This document shows, in pieces, positions 7,373-14,980 of a DNA stretch of 26,821 nt (positions are counted from its first letter, which is position 1; the number at the start of each line of letters is the position of its first letter). The stretch lies in contig URJQ01000023.1 of the NCBI GenBank assembly GCA_900548195.1, forward strand, positions 1 through 26,821, in the 5' to 3' direction. The position numbers and the translations under genes were made by a program. This DNA is from an uncultured Prevotella sp. (GTDB taxonomy: Bacteria; Bacteroidota; Bacteroidia; Bacteroidales; Bacteroidaceae). The notes below the pieces were generated by a model that had not been told where the DNA came from, searched no databases, and was given only the letters and a program-made list of their open reading frames with translations.

Positions 7373-7591
7373 CGGACACAGGGGTTCTTCTTGGGAGTGA
7401 AAAGTGAAAAGTGAAGAGTGAAAAGTGAAAAATCGCGCTGACGCGGGGACGGTAACTAACTAACGTCCGCGGACAACGGGACGGACACAGGGACTCTTCT
7501 TGGGAGTGAAAAGTGAAAAAGTGAAGAGTGAAAAGTGAAAAATCGCGCTGACGCGGAGACGGTAACTAACTAACGTCCGCGGACAACGGGA
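7373..7591. repeat. 109/110-bp tandem duplication with GTGAAAA heptads
   Basis: Two nearly identical units (7373-7481 and 7482-7591) fill the lemA-htpX gap. Each starts CGGACACAGGG, contains a run of GTGAAAA/GTGAAGA heptads, then AATCGCGCTGACGC (7431-7444 and 7541-7554), then TAACTAACTAAC and the palindrome GTCCGCGGAC. The second unit has one extra A in the heptad run. The 316 bases between the two genes hold nothing else I recognise. Confidence 0.9.
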
Positions 7592-7635
7592 CGAACATGA
7601 TGGCGAACCCTTGTTCTTTTGCTTTGGAACAACAG

Positions 7636-8196
7636 TTAGAACTTGATTTCTGGGGCTTTATCGTAGGCTGCGCGCTCTTCTCTTGGAATCTCAAACATAG
7701 GCTCTTTGCGGAATCCGAACATGCCTGCGATGAGATTAGCAGGGAAAGTCTGGACAGCATTGTTGAGCTCTTTGGTTGCAGAATTGAAGAAACGGCGGGT
7801 AGCAGCGAGCTTATTCTCGATGTCAGAGAGCTCAGCTTGCAACTGAAGGAAGTTCTGATTAGCCTTAAGATCAGGGTAAGCCTCAACGGAAACCTTGAGT
7901 CCCGCAAGCGCAGAAGAGAGTGCATTCTCAGCCTGAATCTTGTCATTTATGCCAGTAGCACTCTTTGCAGCAGTTCTTGCAGCAGTGACTTTCTCGAGCA
8001 ATTCGCGCTCATGAGTGGCGTAACCTTTAACAGTAGAGACGAGCTGAGGGATGAGATCATATCGCTGTTTGAGCTGAACATCGATGTTAGCGAAAGCATT
8101 TTCACGGTTATTACGCAACTTTACGAGGTTGTTATACATGAAAATGAAGAAAAGTACCACTACAACGGCGATGACTATCCATATTGTTGTTGACAT
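7636..8196 (-). CDS. lemA: LemA family protein
   Basis: This 186-residue protein is membrane-anchored by one N-terminal hydrophobic helix (about residues 5-21), followed by a long helical domain. Family-typical segments are YNNLVKLRNNRENAFANIDVQLKQRYDLIPQLV (about 21-53), the AENALSSAL region, LKANQNFLQLQAELSDIENKL, and the C-terminal FPANLIAGMFGFRKEPMFE. The molecular role of LemA is poorly defined; proximity to the M48 protease suggests joint action in envelope protein quality control. It precedes the htpX-like gene by a repeat-filled gap. Confidence 0.92.
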   Translation of the reverse strand: MSTTIWIVIAVVVVLFFIFMYNNLVKLRNNRENAFANIDVQLKQRYDLIPQLVSTVKGYATHERELLEKVTAARTAAKSATGINDKIQAENALSSALAGLKVSVEAYPDLKANQNFLQLQAELSDIENKLAATRRFFNSATKELNNAVQTFPANLIAGMFGFRKEPMFEIPREERAAYDKAPEIKF

Positions 8197-8240
8197 AATT
8201 CTAAAGTTTTTAGGTGTTGATAATTATTGTTTCGTGCAGT

Positions 8241-8248
8241 CAAAGTAC
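8241..8248 (-). promoter_or_regulatory. possible lemA -7 element
   Basis: Minus-strand GTACTTTG resembles TAnnTTTG except for the first two bases. It lies about 45 bases before the lemA ATG. No clear -33 element was found. Confidence 0.3.
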
Positions 8249-8287
8249 AAAAATGACTGCGTGATATCTATGCTTTAATATCACTAA

Positions 8288-8333
8288 CGGGCACAATGTT
8301 ATTAGAAAATGTTTTCTGATAGCATTGTACCCG
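8288..8333. other. 22-bp imperfect hairpin downstream of secG
   Basis: CGGGCACAATG at 8288 pairs with CATTGTACCCG ending at 8333; the stem runs about 22 bp with three wobbles or mismatches and a tiny TG loop. There is no U tract on either side. It lies between secG and lemA, both on the minus strand, and may be an RNA-stabilising or attenuator structure. Confidence 0.5.
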
Positions 8334-8349
8334 CAGTTCAAAAATCAGA

Positions 8350-8363
8350 TGACGATTTCGTCA
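8350..8363 (-). terminator. candidate secG terminator
   Basis: TGACGA-TT-TCGTCA forms a short 6-bp hairpin 22 bases after the secG stop. On the minus strand it is followed by TCTGATTTTTG. The stem is short, so the call is tentative; the larger hairpin at 8288-8333 lies just beyond. Confidence 0.4.
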
Positions 8364-8385
8364 AACCGTCACGAAAGTCCTTGGC

Positions 8386-8814
8386 TTACTTAGCTGGAGC
8401 GGCAGGAGTCTCTGCAGCAGGAGCAGCTTCTTTGCTCTGTTCAGCAGCAGGAGCGGCAGGAGCAGCAGCGTCTTTCTTAGCGTCAGCAGCAGGAGTAGCC
8501 TGCTGAGTAGCTCCGAATCCCTGTACGTTGTTAGGGTTAGTGGTGCTCTGCTCAGTAGCAGCCTTCTCGATAACGCTTGTGTCAGCGTGAGTAGTAGGAG
8601 CGACATAAGCGCATACGATGCTGATGATTACCATAGCGGCAGCGAGGCCCCAAGTGGTCTTCTCGATGAAGTTAGTGGTCTGGCGCACTCCGAAAGAAGA
8701 GTTAGCACCACTGAAAGCGCTGGCGAGACCGCCACCCTTAGACTCCTGGATGAGTACGATACCGATCATACATAAAGAAGCCAGGACGATTAAAATTACG
8801 AATAAAGTGTACAT
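8386..8814 (-). CDS. secG: preprotein translocase subunit SecG
   Basis: SecG is the small auxiliary subunit of the SecYEG inner-membrane channel. Two membrane helices (about residues 2-22 and 53-72) flank the conserved cytoplasmic loop IQESKGGGLASAFSGANSSFG (22-42). The C-terminal half (about 80-142) is a low-complexity Ala/Pro/Gln/Lys tail, longer than in enterobacterial SecG and common in Bacteroidetes. It is the last gene of the rlmN-to-secG run, 103 bases after the TPR-like gene. The gap contains a small TGATAC/GTATCA hairpin (8878-8894) of unknown role and long T runs. Confidence 0.93.
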   Translation of the reverse strand: MYTLFVILIVLASLCMIGIVLIQESKGGGLASAFSGANSSFGVRQTTNFIEKTTWGLAAAMVIISIVCAYVAPTTHADTSVIEKAATEQSTTNPNNVQGFGATQQATPAADAKKDAAAPAAPAAEQSKEAAPAAETPAAPAK

Positions 8815-8917
8815 CTTTTTTCTTTTTGTTTGTTTATTGTTTTGTTATTTTTTTATCAAAGAAAATTCATCTGGTTCTGATACCTAAAGTATCAAAAAGC
8901 GTACCAAGAATTATTGT

Positions 8918-9742
8918 TTATCTTCTTTTAGAACTTTTGTCATTGAGGATAAGTTTTTCGAGGAAGCGCATTTGGTCTGCAAAGTAAGCATTTTTTTTTG
9001 GATAATTCAAATTTAAACGCTTAATTATTTCTAATGCCTTAGAATATTTGCCTTGTTTTATGTAAATTCCCGCTAAAGTCTCGGTAAAATACTCTTCTTC
9101 CTGTACTTTTTCTCCTTCGCTGTTAGTATCTTCCAACTGTGGAACGAACTCGGGATTATCCTTCAAAGTCAGTTTTCCTCCATCGTCATTGATGAACTTG
9201 TCAATGAGTTGCATACCGCTCATTGGCGTTGAAGGATTTGTTTCTTTGTTCGTTTTGGATGGATTATTCTCAGCCACAGCGATGTCTTCATCCTGACTAT
9301 CGTCCTCATCCTCGAATTCAGTGGCAAGAAGATATGATACATAATCTACAGTAGCGTCCGCAGCAGTAGGTTTACGTTTAGTCTTTTTCTTATCTTTGAG
9401 TTCATTATCATTATTATTTTCCTCCTGTTCGGCAGGTATAGATGATAGGAAAGAGTCGATAAGAGTGACAGTACGGTTTCCTTCTCTGACCTTAGTAGTA
9501 GGTCTTTTGAGTTTATAATGTGCAGCTTCTACGAGATTGAAAATAACCCTTCTGTCTGTGATATAGACCGCCGCACGGCGCAACTCTTCGTCGAAGGTTG
9601 GGTCGTGAAGGAGATATAGATTACGGAGCATCAACAGACGAGCGGGCTGATAGTATGGATAAAGTGCCACGAGGCTTCGCAAGTCGTATAGAGTCTCTTT
9701 GTTCAGTTTCTCCGGATGTTTTATCAGATCAGGCAGATTCAC
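8918..9742 (-). CDS. conserved TPR-like protein of the lptE-secG operon
   Basis: I recognise the position (between lptE and secG, as in other Bacteroidales) but not a defined function. The N-terminal 75 residues are helical (PDLIKHPEKLNKETLYDLRSL, then PYYQPARLLMLRNLYLLHD). The middle (about 95-190) is charged, low in complexity and probably disordered, with acidic and Asn/Lys-rich runs. The C-terminus contains a TPR-like helix pair, ETLAGIYIKQGKYSKALEII followed by RLNLNYPKKNAYFADQMRFLEKLI. No signal peptide is visible, so it is probably cytoplasmic. It may be a scaffold for envelope biogenesis; that is a guess from its neighbours. Confidence 0.75.
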   Translation of the reverse strand: MNLPDLIKHPEKLNKETLYDLRSLVALYPYYQPARLLMLRNLYLLHDPTFDEELRRAAVYITDRRVIFNLVEAAHYKLKRPTTKVREGNRTVTLIDSFLSSIPAEQEENNNDNELKDKKKTKRKPTAADATVDYVSYLLATEFEDEDDSQDEDIAVAENNPSKTNKETNPSTPMSGMQLIDKFINDDGGKLTLKDNPEFVPQLEDTNSEGEKVQEEEYFTETLAGIYIKQGKYSKALEIIKRLNLNYPKKNAYFADQMRFLEKLILNDKSSKRR

Positions 9743-9793
9743 TTCTAATTATTCTTTTACTTATATCTGTTTCTTACGAATGAATATTGAAAA

Positions 9794-10339
9794 TTACCAG
9801 TTTGCCACAGTAGCATTGAATATCTGGTCGCAGATATTCTTACACATCTGAGTGACAAGTTCTTCCTGAACAGAAGCCAAGCTCTTAGAAGTGTCATAGG
9901 TAGCAGTGGCAGTAAACTGTCTTTCGAAGTCCTCCTTATGGTTCTTCGAATTTGTGAAGCGGACGTTTACAGTGATGGAAAGCTCAGTCTGGGCAGAGTA
10001 TCCGTCTGCAGCCACGGACTTATTTCGCTGCTGATACTGCGTGATTTCGCCCTCTACTTTGAGGTCTCCGTTACGTTTCACCTGACTAAGTCTGGTCTGG
10101 CTGGCATATAGGTCCTTGAGAGTATTGTTGAAGAGCGGTCCCATTGGTCCCCAAACGTAAGAAGATCTGATAGGGAAATCAGCAATCTGTATGGTCTTTG
10201 TCTGCGTATAGTCGATGCTTGCGCCATTGAATTTATATGAAACGGAGCACGCAGCAAAGCATGTAAGGGCAACGACGAGACAAGACATCACGCACGCGCG
10301 ATATATATAATAAGGTGTATTAGTCTTCATTGATGCCAT
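9794..10339 (-). CDS. lptE: LPS assembly lipoprotein LptE
   Basis: LptE plugs the LptD barrel in the outer membrane and helps insert lipopolysaccharide into the outer leaflet. The protein has a lipoprotein signal peptide with lipobox CFAAC (acylated Cys at residue 31), then the LptE-like start SVSYKFNGASIDY. After it come PIRSSYVWGPMGPLFNNTLKDLYASQTRLSQV and the conserved GDLKVEGEITQYQQ strand. Length of 181 residues is typical. The ATG overlaps the 3' end of the upstream regulator gene; a second ATG three codons later (10330) is equally possible. The partner lptD is in this same window at 22583. Confidence 0.88.
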   Translation of the reverse strand: MASMKTNTPYYIYRACVMSCLVVALTCFAACSVSYKFNGASIDYTQTKTIQIADFPIRSSYVWGPMGPLFNNTLKDLYASQTRLSQVKRNGDLKVEGEITQYQQRNKSVAADGYSAQTELSITVNVRFTNSKNHKEDFERQFTATATYDTSKSLASVQEELVTQMCKNICDQIFNATVANW

Positions 10340-11558
10340 ATTGCTTTATTTGTCTATAGAGAGTACGGTCAGAAATTCCGAGTTCTGCAGCAGCTTTCTT
10401 TCGGTTTCCTCCGTTACGTTCAAGGGCTTTGATGAGCAGATTTTTCTTGAGATCGTCGTATTTGAGATTTTCCGGTTCCTTGATTTCTTCAGCTTCAGCA
10501 TAGTCGAGCTGTCTATGCATAGGTGAAATCATGTGAGTATGTACGTCATTAGAGTCTTCGATGTAGTCCTGATGGATGTTAGGATAAGCATTTTGCGGCG
10601 CAGCGACCTGCGGAGCAGCATCCAGTTTACCCCTAAGACTATTGACTTCGCGTCTGAGGTCATTGACATTACCGCGCAATTCGTACAGAATCTTGTAGAG
10701 CAGTTCGCGTTCACTCTCGAAACTACCGCCAGAAGAAGACGGTATGGTGGCGAGCTGAGTGCTCTCTTCATCTACGGGAATATATTGTGAAAGCACGCTT
10801 TCATCAATCATACGTTCCGGGCAAAGCACAGACATTTGCTCAGTAAGGTTCTTCAACTGTCGGATATTTCCTGGCCATTTGTATTTCTTGAGCATCTGCT
10901 TAGCGCCTTCAGTGAGCTCAATACGAGGCAGATGATACCTGTCAGCCATCTCCATAGCGAAGAGTCGGAATAGGAGAATGACGTCATCTCCACGGTCGCG
11001 CAGGGCAGGAAGCTTGATAGGAATGGTGTTAAGGCGATAGTAGAGGTCTTCGCGGAAGCGTCCCTCAGTGATAGCCTTACGCACATTGACATTAGTAGCG
11101 GCTACGATTCTGACGTTAGTCTTGCGCACCGCCTGTCCTCCAACGCGGATATACTCACCCGTTTCGAGCACGCGTAGCAGTCGAGCCTGAGTGGCGAGAG
11201 GCAATTCGCCCACCTCATCGAGGAATATAGTGCCTCCGTCAGCCACGCCGAAGTAACCGTCGCTCTCCCCGATAGCACCAGTAAACGAGCCTTTCTCATG
11301 TCCGAAGAGCTCAGAATCGATGGTTCCCTCAGGAATACTGCCACAGTTGATGGCGAGATACTTGTTTCTGCTACGTGGTGAGAGATCGTGTATGAGGCGA
11401 GGAATTATCTCCTTACCCACACCACTCTCGCCCTCGATGAGCACAGAGAGGTCAGTGGAAGCCACCTGACAGGCGACGTCCAAAGCGCGATTGAGGGCTT
11501 TGCAGTTGCCCACAATCTTATACCTTCTCTTTATGTCTTGAAGCTTTTCTATCTCCAT
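10320..11558 (-). CDS. sigma54-dependent transcriptional activator without receiver domain
   Basis: This AAA+ bacterial enhancer-binding protein remodels RNA polymerase-sigma54. Walker A is GESGVGKE (43-50), the sigma54-contact loop is GSFTGA (90-95, Ser in place of the usual Ala), Walker B is GGTIFLDEV (108-116), and the sensor II region contains KWPGNIRQLKNL. A coiled-coil-like linker (about 285-315) leads to a C-terminal Fis-type helix-turn-helix, NRKKAAAELGISDRTLYRQI. There is no N-terminal receiver or other sensor domain: the protein begins only about 14 residues before the AAA+ core. It overlaps lptE and follows pdxA by 8 bases, so it belongs to this operon. Its target promoters are not evident here. 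Confidence 0.93.
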   Translation of the reverse strand: MEIEKLQDIKRRYKIVGNCKALNRALDVACQVASTDLSVLIEGESGVGKEIIPRLIHDLSPRSRNKYLAINCGSIPEGTIDSELFGHEKGSFTGAIGESDGYFGVADGGTIFLDEVGELPLATQARLLRVLETGEYIRVGGQAVRKTNVRIVAATNVNVRKAITEGRFREDLYYRLNTIPIKLPALRDRGDDVILLFRLFAMEMADRYHLPRIELTEGAKQMLKKYKWPGNIRQLKNLTEQMSVLCPERMIDESVLSQYIPVDEESTQLATIPSSSGGSFESERELLYKILYELRGNVNDLRREVNSLRGKLDAAPQVAAPQNAYPNIHQDYIEDSNDVHTHMISPMHRQLDYAEAEEIKEPENLKYDDLKKNLLIKALERNGGNRKKAAAELGISDRTLYRQIKQYGINED

Positions 11559-11566
11559 GATTAGAA

Positions 11567-12709
11567 TTACTCTCCTTTCTTCTCGAAATCCAATTTCTTT
11601 CTTACGGCAAATCGAGCCTTCTCTCCATCCTCTTTCCTCTCGTGATACATCTTCGGAAGTGGATTCTGCACAGACAAATCATAGTGGAAACGATTTCTGA
11701 AAGTATCGACAGCGAGGTAAAGCGCCTTGCGGAAAGCGCTCTCGTCAATTATGCCTTGCCCAGCCATATCGTAGCAAGGGCCGTGCATTGGCAGTGCGGT
11801 GATGAGAGGAAGTCCTGTCACATACATACATCCGATTTCCTCAAAGAGTGCATCAAACGGCACAAGAGCCTGTCCGAGATTCATAGCGAGGATGCCATCG
11901 AAATGCCCATACTCTCCTGACTCGAAGAATTCCTTCGCCTTATAAGGTCCGAAAGCCTGCTTGCCACTGTTGACCAGTTGGCTAATCGCTGGAGCAATAG
12001 CGCGTATTTCAGCCGACGATTCATCGCCAGTGATATGCTCATTCAATGCGAGAATGGCGATACGAGGATTGTCTATACGCAAGTCGCGGTGCATAGCACG
12101 GAAGAAAATGCCAGCGCAATCAGCCACGCTCTCCATAGTCAGCGAAGCGTCCGTTGCGGCATCATCGACATCACCGAGGACACAAGCGACCTGTATGTAT
12201 TCGTTTCTCATCACGCGGAGCGGAGTGATGTCACCGAGAGCCAGTGCAGGCTTTTCGCCTTCAGCGGCATTCTCGCGAGCCTGCTCAGCCATAGAGCGGA
12301 GATAATCGACCACCTGAATGACATCATCATCATTAGATGGCGCCATAACGAGGACGTCGAAGAGTCCGCGAGCGTAGTCGTGCATAGCGCAGTCGATAGC
12401 CTGTCGGGATGCCATTTCCATCTCTTCGGTCACCTTTCCAAATTCCACTCTGAGGTCATCCCTTACGCAAGTGACGAAATTCAGAGCATCATCCTTAGCC
12501 TGCTCAGCATCACTGATAAAATTAAAACTACACTTTATCTGCAATGCCTTGGACTGAAACTCCACAGCGCGGCGTGATCCATAGATGATAGGAGTCATCA
12601 ACTCCAGCATCTCTGCTTCAGCAAAAGAACGTAATATGAGTTCGTAGCCCACGCCATTCATGTCGCCGTGGGTTATCGCCACTCTGATTTTTCTGTTTAT
12701 ATTTTGCAT
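11567..12709 (-). CDS. PdxA homologue with degenerate active site
   Basis: The fold and both ends match Bacteroidales PdxA (4-hydroxythreonine-4-phosphate dehydrogenase): VAITHGDMNGVGYELIL (10-26), FGPYKAKEFFESGEYGHFDGILAMN (253-277), GLPLITALPMHG, YDMAGQGIIDESAFRKALYLAVD. Core motifs are missing, however. The GPVHK-type loop is APSNDDD (123-129); the GHTE metal motif cannot be found in the 130-160 region, which instead reads EQARENAAEGEKPALALGD. LNPHAGEGG is LNEHITGDE (222-230, His kept), the MYHDQG metal motif is MNLGQA (276-281), and RTSxDHGTA is ITALPMHGPC. Two of three metal ligands therefore appear lost. The frame is intact over 380 residues and the gene sits in a conserved operon, so I infer a retained non-PdxA function rather than a dead gene. 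Confidence 0.8.
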   Translation of the reverse strand: MQNINRKIRVAITHGDMNGVGYELILRSFAEAEMLELMTPIIYGSRRAVEFQSKALQIKCSFNFISDAEQAKDDALNFVTCVRDDLRVEFGKVTEEMEMASRQAIDCAMHDYARGLFDVLVMAPSNDDDVIQVVDYLRSMAEQARENAAEGEKPALALGDITPLRVMRNEYIQVACVLGDVDDAATDASLTMESVADCAGIFFRAMHRDLRIDNPRIAILALNEHITGDESSAEIRAIAPAISQLVNSGKQAFGPYKAKEFFESGEYGHFDGILAMNLGQALVPFDALFEEIGCMYVTGLPLITALPMHGPCYDMAGQGIIDESAFRKALYLAVDTFRNRFHYDLSVQNPLPKMYHERKEDGEKARFAVRKKLDFEKKGE

Positions 12710-12800
12710 TTTCTTTCTTTTCTTCTAAAAATCTTACTTGCTCCTTATTGCCCATTTCATCCATTGGCATAATCCTTTAGGCAAAAGGCATCAAGACTTC

Positions 12801-13826
12801 CTACATCTCAGCATTCTTCTTCGAGGTACTGAGCAATCCGCAAGCGGCAAATATATCCTGACCTCTTGAAGCTCGGATGGTGGTGAATATTCCGTGATTT
12901 GTGAGATAATCTCTGAGCGTCTCCATCTTTTTCTCGTCACTGGTATGCAGAGGCACGTCCGGAATCTGATGAAAGCGTATGAGATTGATTCTGCAATCGA
13001 GTCCGTGGAGCAGTCTGACTATCTCCTTGGCATGCGTCATAGAGTCATTGAGACCATCAAATACGATGTATTCGAATGACAGTCTGCGCTGATGAGAGAA
13101 GTCATAATGACGAAGCAATTCCACCACTTCCTCTATCGACATACCACGCTGGGCAGGCATCAGCATAGCTCTCTGCTCAGGAATAGGAGAATGCAAACTG
13201 ATAGCCACATGACACTCACTCTCGTCGAGGAATCGCTTGAGCTTATTTCTTACGCCAACGCTGCTGACAGTGATGCGCTTAGGACTCCACGCATAGCCCC
13301 ATTCCGACGTGAGAACTTCGGTAGCTCGCAGGACATTGTCGAGGTTATCCATCGGTTCGCCCTGTCCCATAAAGACGATATTGGTAAGCCTTTCCGCTTC
13401 AGGGAGCGAGTAAATCTGATTGAGGATATCGGCTGCGGTGAGCGAACCCTCAAATCCCTGCTTGCCAGTTTGGCAGAACAAGCAATTCATCTTACAGCCC
13501 ACCTGGCATGATACGCATAGCGTAGCGCGGTCTTTGTCAGGGATAAAGACTGTCTCCACAAACTTTCCAGAGGCTGTCGGAAACAGATACTTGATAGTGC
13601 CATCTACAGAATACTGGGCATCCAGAGGCTCCATGACTCCAATGCAGTACGTCTCCGCAAGTTTTTCGCGGTTTGCCTTGGATATATTTGTCATTCCTTC
13701 GATGCTTTTCACTCGACTGGAATAAATCCACTTCGCCATCTGTCCGCCGGTAAAAGCAGGCATTCCGAGAGATTTGGCGACCTCTTTGAGTTCGGCGAGA
13801 GTCATTCCGAGTAGTGGAGTCTTCAT
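12801..13826 (-). CDS. rlmN: dual-specificity 23S rRNA/tRNA (adenine-C2)-methyltransferase
   Basis: This radical SAM enzyme makes 2-methyladenosine at A2503 of 23S rRNA and at A37 of some tRNAs. The cluster motif is CKMNCLFC (C111, C115, C118), with the conserved upstream cysteine C104 in TLCVSCQVG. The methyl-carrying catalytic cysteine is C329 in FAACGLL near the C-terminus. GQGEPMDN (about 154-161) binds SAM. The length of 341 residues is usual. It is the first gene of the long minus-strand operon ending in secG, with a candidate promoter about 200 bases upstream. The 91-base gap to pdxA shows no terminator. Confidence 0.96.
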   Translation of the reverse strand: MKTPLLGMTLAELKEVAKSLGMPAFTGGQMAKWIYSSRVKSIEGMTNISKANREKLAETYCIGVMEPLDAQYSVDGTIKYLFPTASGKFVETVFIPDKDRATLCVSCQVGCKMNCLFCQTGKQGFEGSLTAADILNQIYSLPEAERLTNIVFMGQGEPMDNLDNVLRATEVLTSEWGYAWSPKRITVSSVGVRNKLKRFLDESECHVAISLHSPIPEQRAMLMPAQRGMSIEEVVELLRHYDFSHQRRLSFEYIVFDGLNDSMTHAKEIVRLLHGLDCRINLIRFHQIPDVPLHTSDEKKMETLRDYLTNHGIFTTIRASRGQDIFAACGLLSTSKKNAEM

Positions 13827-13886
13827 CTTTTCTGTTTATTGTTTAATTCATTCCGCATAGCCTTCGCCGGGCTTTGGGGTTGTTAT

Positions 13887-13958
13887 AAAATATCAATAAA
13901 CAAAAACAGACAAAAATAGAGAGACGTGTTTTTATTTATTTTTCTCTATTGATATTTT
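13887..13958. repeat. 72-bp inverted repeat with AAAATATCAATA ends
   Basis: Second copy of the element at 189-262. Arms AAAATATCAATA (13887-13898) and TATTGATATTTT (13947-13958) are identical to those of the first copy, and TTTTTCTC precedes the right arm in both. The centres differ. It lies in the long 5' leader expected for rlmN. Confidence 0.7.
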
Positions 13959-14020
13959 ATTCTTCGCAGCTTATGGCATTCTTATGCAGCGGGCTGACAT
14001 GTAATTTCCAATTCAGACTG

Positions 14021-14051
14021 CAAAGTTACGATTTTTTTGTCAATTTTCCAA
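14021..14051 (-). promoter_or_regulatory. candidate rlmN operon promoter
   Basis: On the minus strand TTG (14051-14049), 20-base spacer, TAACTTTG (14028-14021): an exact TTG-N20-TAnnTTTG match. The leader to the rlmN ATG would be about 190 bases and would contain the 72-bp hairpin. Confidence 0.6.
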
Positions 14052-14177
14052 GGCGGCAAGGGGATTTTTATCGTTTCATCACCTTATTTATATCATTTAG
14101 GCATATTTCAGCATTTTCCGTCCAACTAACTGCCATTTCAAAAAGAAAAGGAAACGAAGAACCAATCAAGGGGATTA

Positions 14178-14416
14178 GGCTGGAAGCCTATACCGAGCAA
14201 AGCGAGAGTAACCCGGGACAAAGTCTCGGGATTACAAACACGGGAAAAGGAGCTGTCTGGAAGACAGTACCTCATAGAACAAATATGCAAAAGGGGCTCT
14301 TTCCTGATTCTTTGCGCATTCAGGTACTGTCTTCCAGACAGCTGAAACTGCACCTTCATGATTCCCGAGACTCCGTCCCGGGTTACTCTCGCAGTGCTCG
14401 GTACAGGCCTCCAGCC
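14178..14416. repeat. 239-bp nested palindromic element
   Basis: Two arms of about 95 bases (14178-14272 and 14322-14416) are inverted copies of each other; the outer 54 bases match at 48 positions and the inner 22 or so are nearly perfect. Each arm itself contains small hairpins with three-base loops: GGCT-GGA-AGCC, CCCGGGAC-AAA-GTCTCGGG (TCC loop in the other arm) and CTGTCT-GGA-AGACAG. The 49-base centre may pair further (ATGCAAA with TTTGCGCAT). It encodes no gene. It resembles REP/REPIN-type or other non-autonomous palindromic elements. Confidence 0.75.
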
Positions 14417-14648
14417 TGCCTGACCGCAATGGTTTCCACGCATTTGTTACCATGATTTACACATTTGTAGGATTGCGCAATTATGCCGTCATTTTTAACA
14501 CGCTGAGTAAAGAATTTGAAAATGCAAAAATATTCCGCGGAAAAACGCCACGGATTCCGATTTTTGCAACGCATTGACAGACAGTAACATCCATATTTCC
14601 AGAAATGAAAAGCGGAGAAATCAGAAGGCAAAAGCTATATTTTTGGCT

Positions 14649-14733
14649 TGCAAAAGCTTAGTTTTCATGGTATAAAAGCATAGATATTGCAGCGTGAAAG
14701 CATAGATATTACCTCCCAATAACTATGCTTTCA
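14649..14733. repeat. CTATGCTTTT dispersed repeat, cluster 3
   Basis: Copies: TATAAAAGCATAGATATTGC (minus, about 14671-14690), GTGAAAGCATAGATATT (minus, 14694-14710), CAATAACTATGCTTTCAC (plus, 14717-14734), plus a decayed TGCAAAAGCTTAG (14649-14661). The plus copy is preceded by ACCTCC, as the copies in cluster 1 are followed by it. Confidence 0.7.
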
Positions 14734-14945
14734 CTCCCGACTTGCCAAAACGGAAGGAAAATACACCGCAATCCTGCCCTTTCGATTTCATTTTTCCGAG
14801 GTTGGCAGAGCACTTTCCCGATTTTCGTTTTAACACTATGCAATACTATTTAACACCACCTTTCCGAACTGAAAAAATATATTACCCTACCCTAAAAACC
14901 GAAGAAAAAACTGCACTTTCCCTATCGTATATAAAAAAAAATACG

Positions 14946-14953
14946 TAACTTTG
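14946..14953 (+). promoter_or_regulatory. promoter -7 element of the GT2/SpoIID fusion gene
   Basis: TAACTTTG is a perfect TAnnTTTG match, 27 bases before the ATG at 14981. A TTTC sits near the -33 position instead of TTG. It overlaps the TTG that would be an upstream alternative start, which rules that start out. Confidence 0.6.
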
Positions 14954-14980
14954 TCGTCAAATTATATAATAATCATTTTT

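Larger units (their letters stand above)
13827..14980. other. 1.15 kb gene-free region with several repeat types
   Basis: No credible gene lies between rlmN and the fusion protein gene. From left to right the region holds a 72-bp hairpin (13887-13958), the rlmN promoter (14021-14051), a 239-bp nested palindrome (14178-14416), CTATGCTTTT repeats (14672-14733) and the promoter of the next gene (14946-14953). The open frames at 14138-14455 are by-products of the palindrome. Confidence 0.65.

Noticed and set aside
7381..7560. CRISPR-like array
   Set aside because: The repeats are two long tandem units with internal heptads, with no regular unique spacers and no cas genes.
14138..14455. Overlapping open frames of 70-170 residues on both strands
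   Set aside because: They run through the 239-bp palindrome; translations of the two arms mirror each other and have no family resemblance or promoter.
14742..14948. 68-residue frame before the fusion gene
   Set aside because: It overlaps the promoter, has no family resemblance and starts inside repeat-rich DNA.
14951..14980. TTG start for the fusion protein
   Set aside because: The TTG is part of the -7 promoter element; the ATG at 14981 lies downstream of the expected transcription start.
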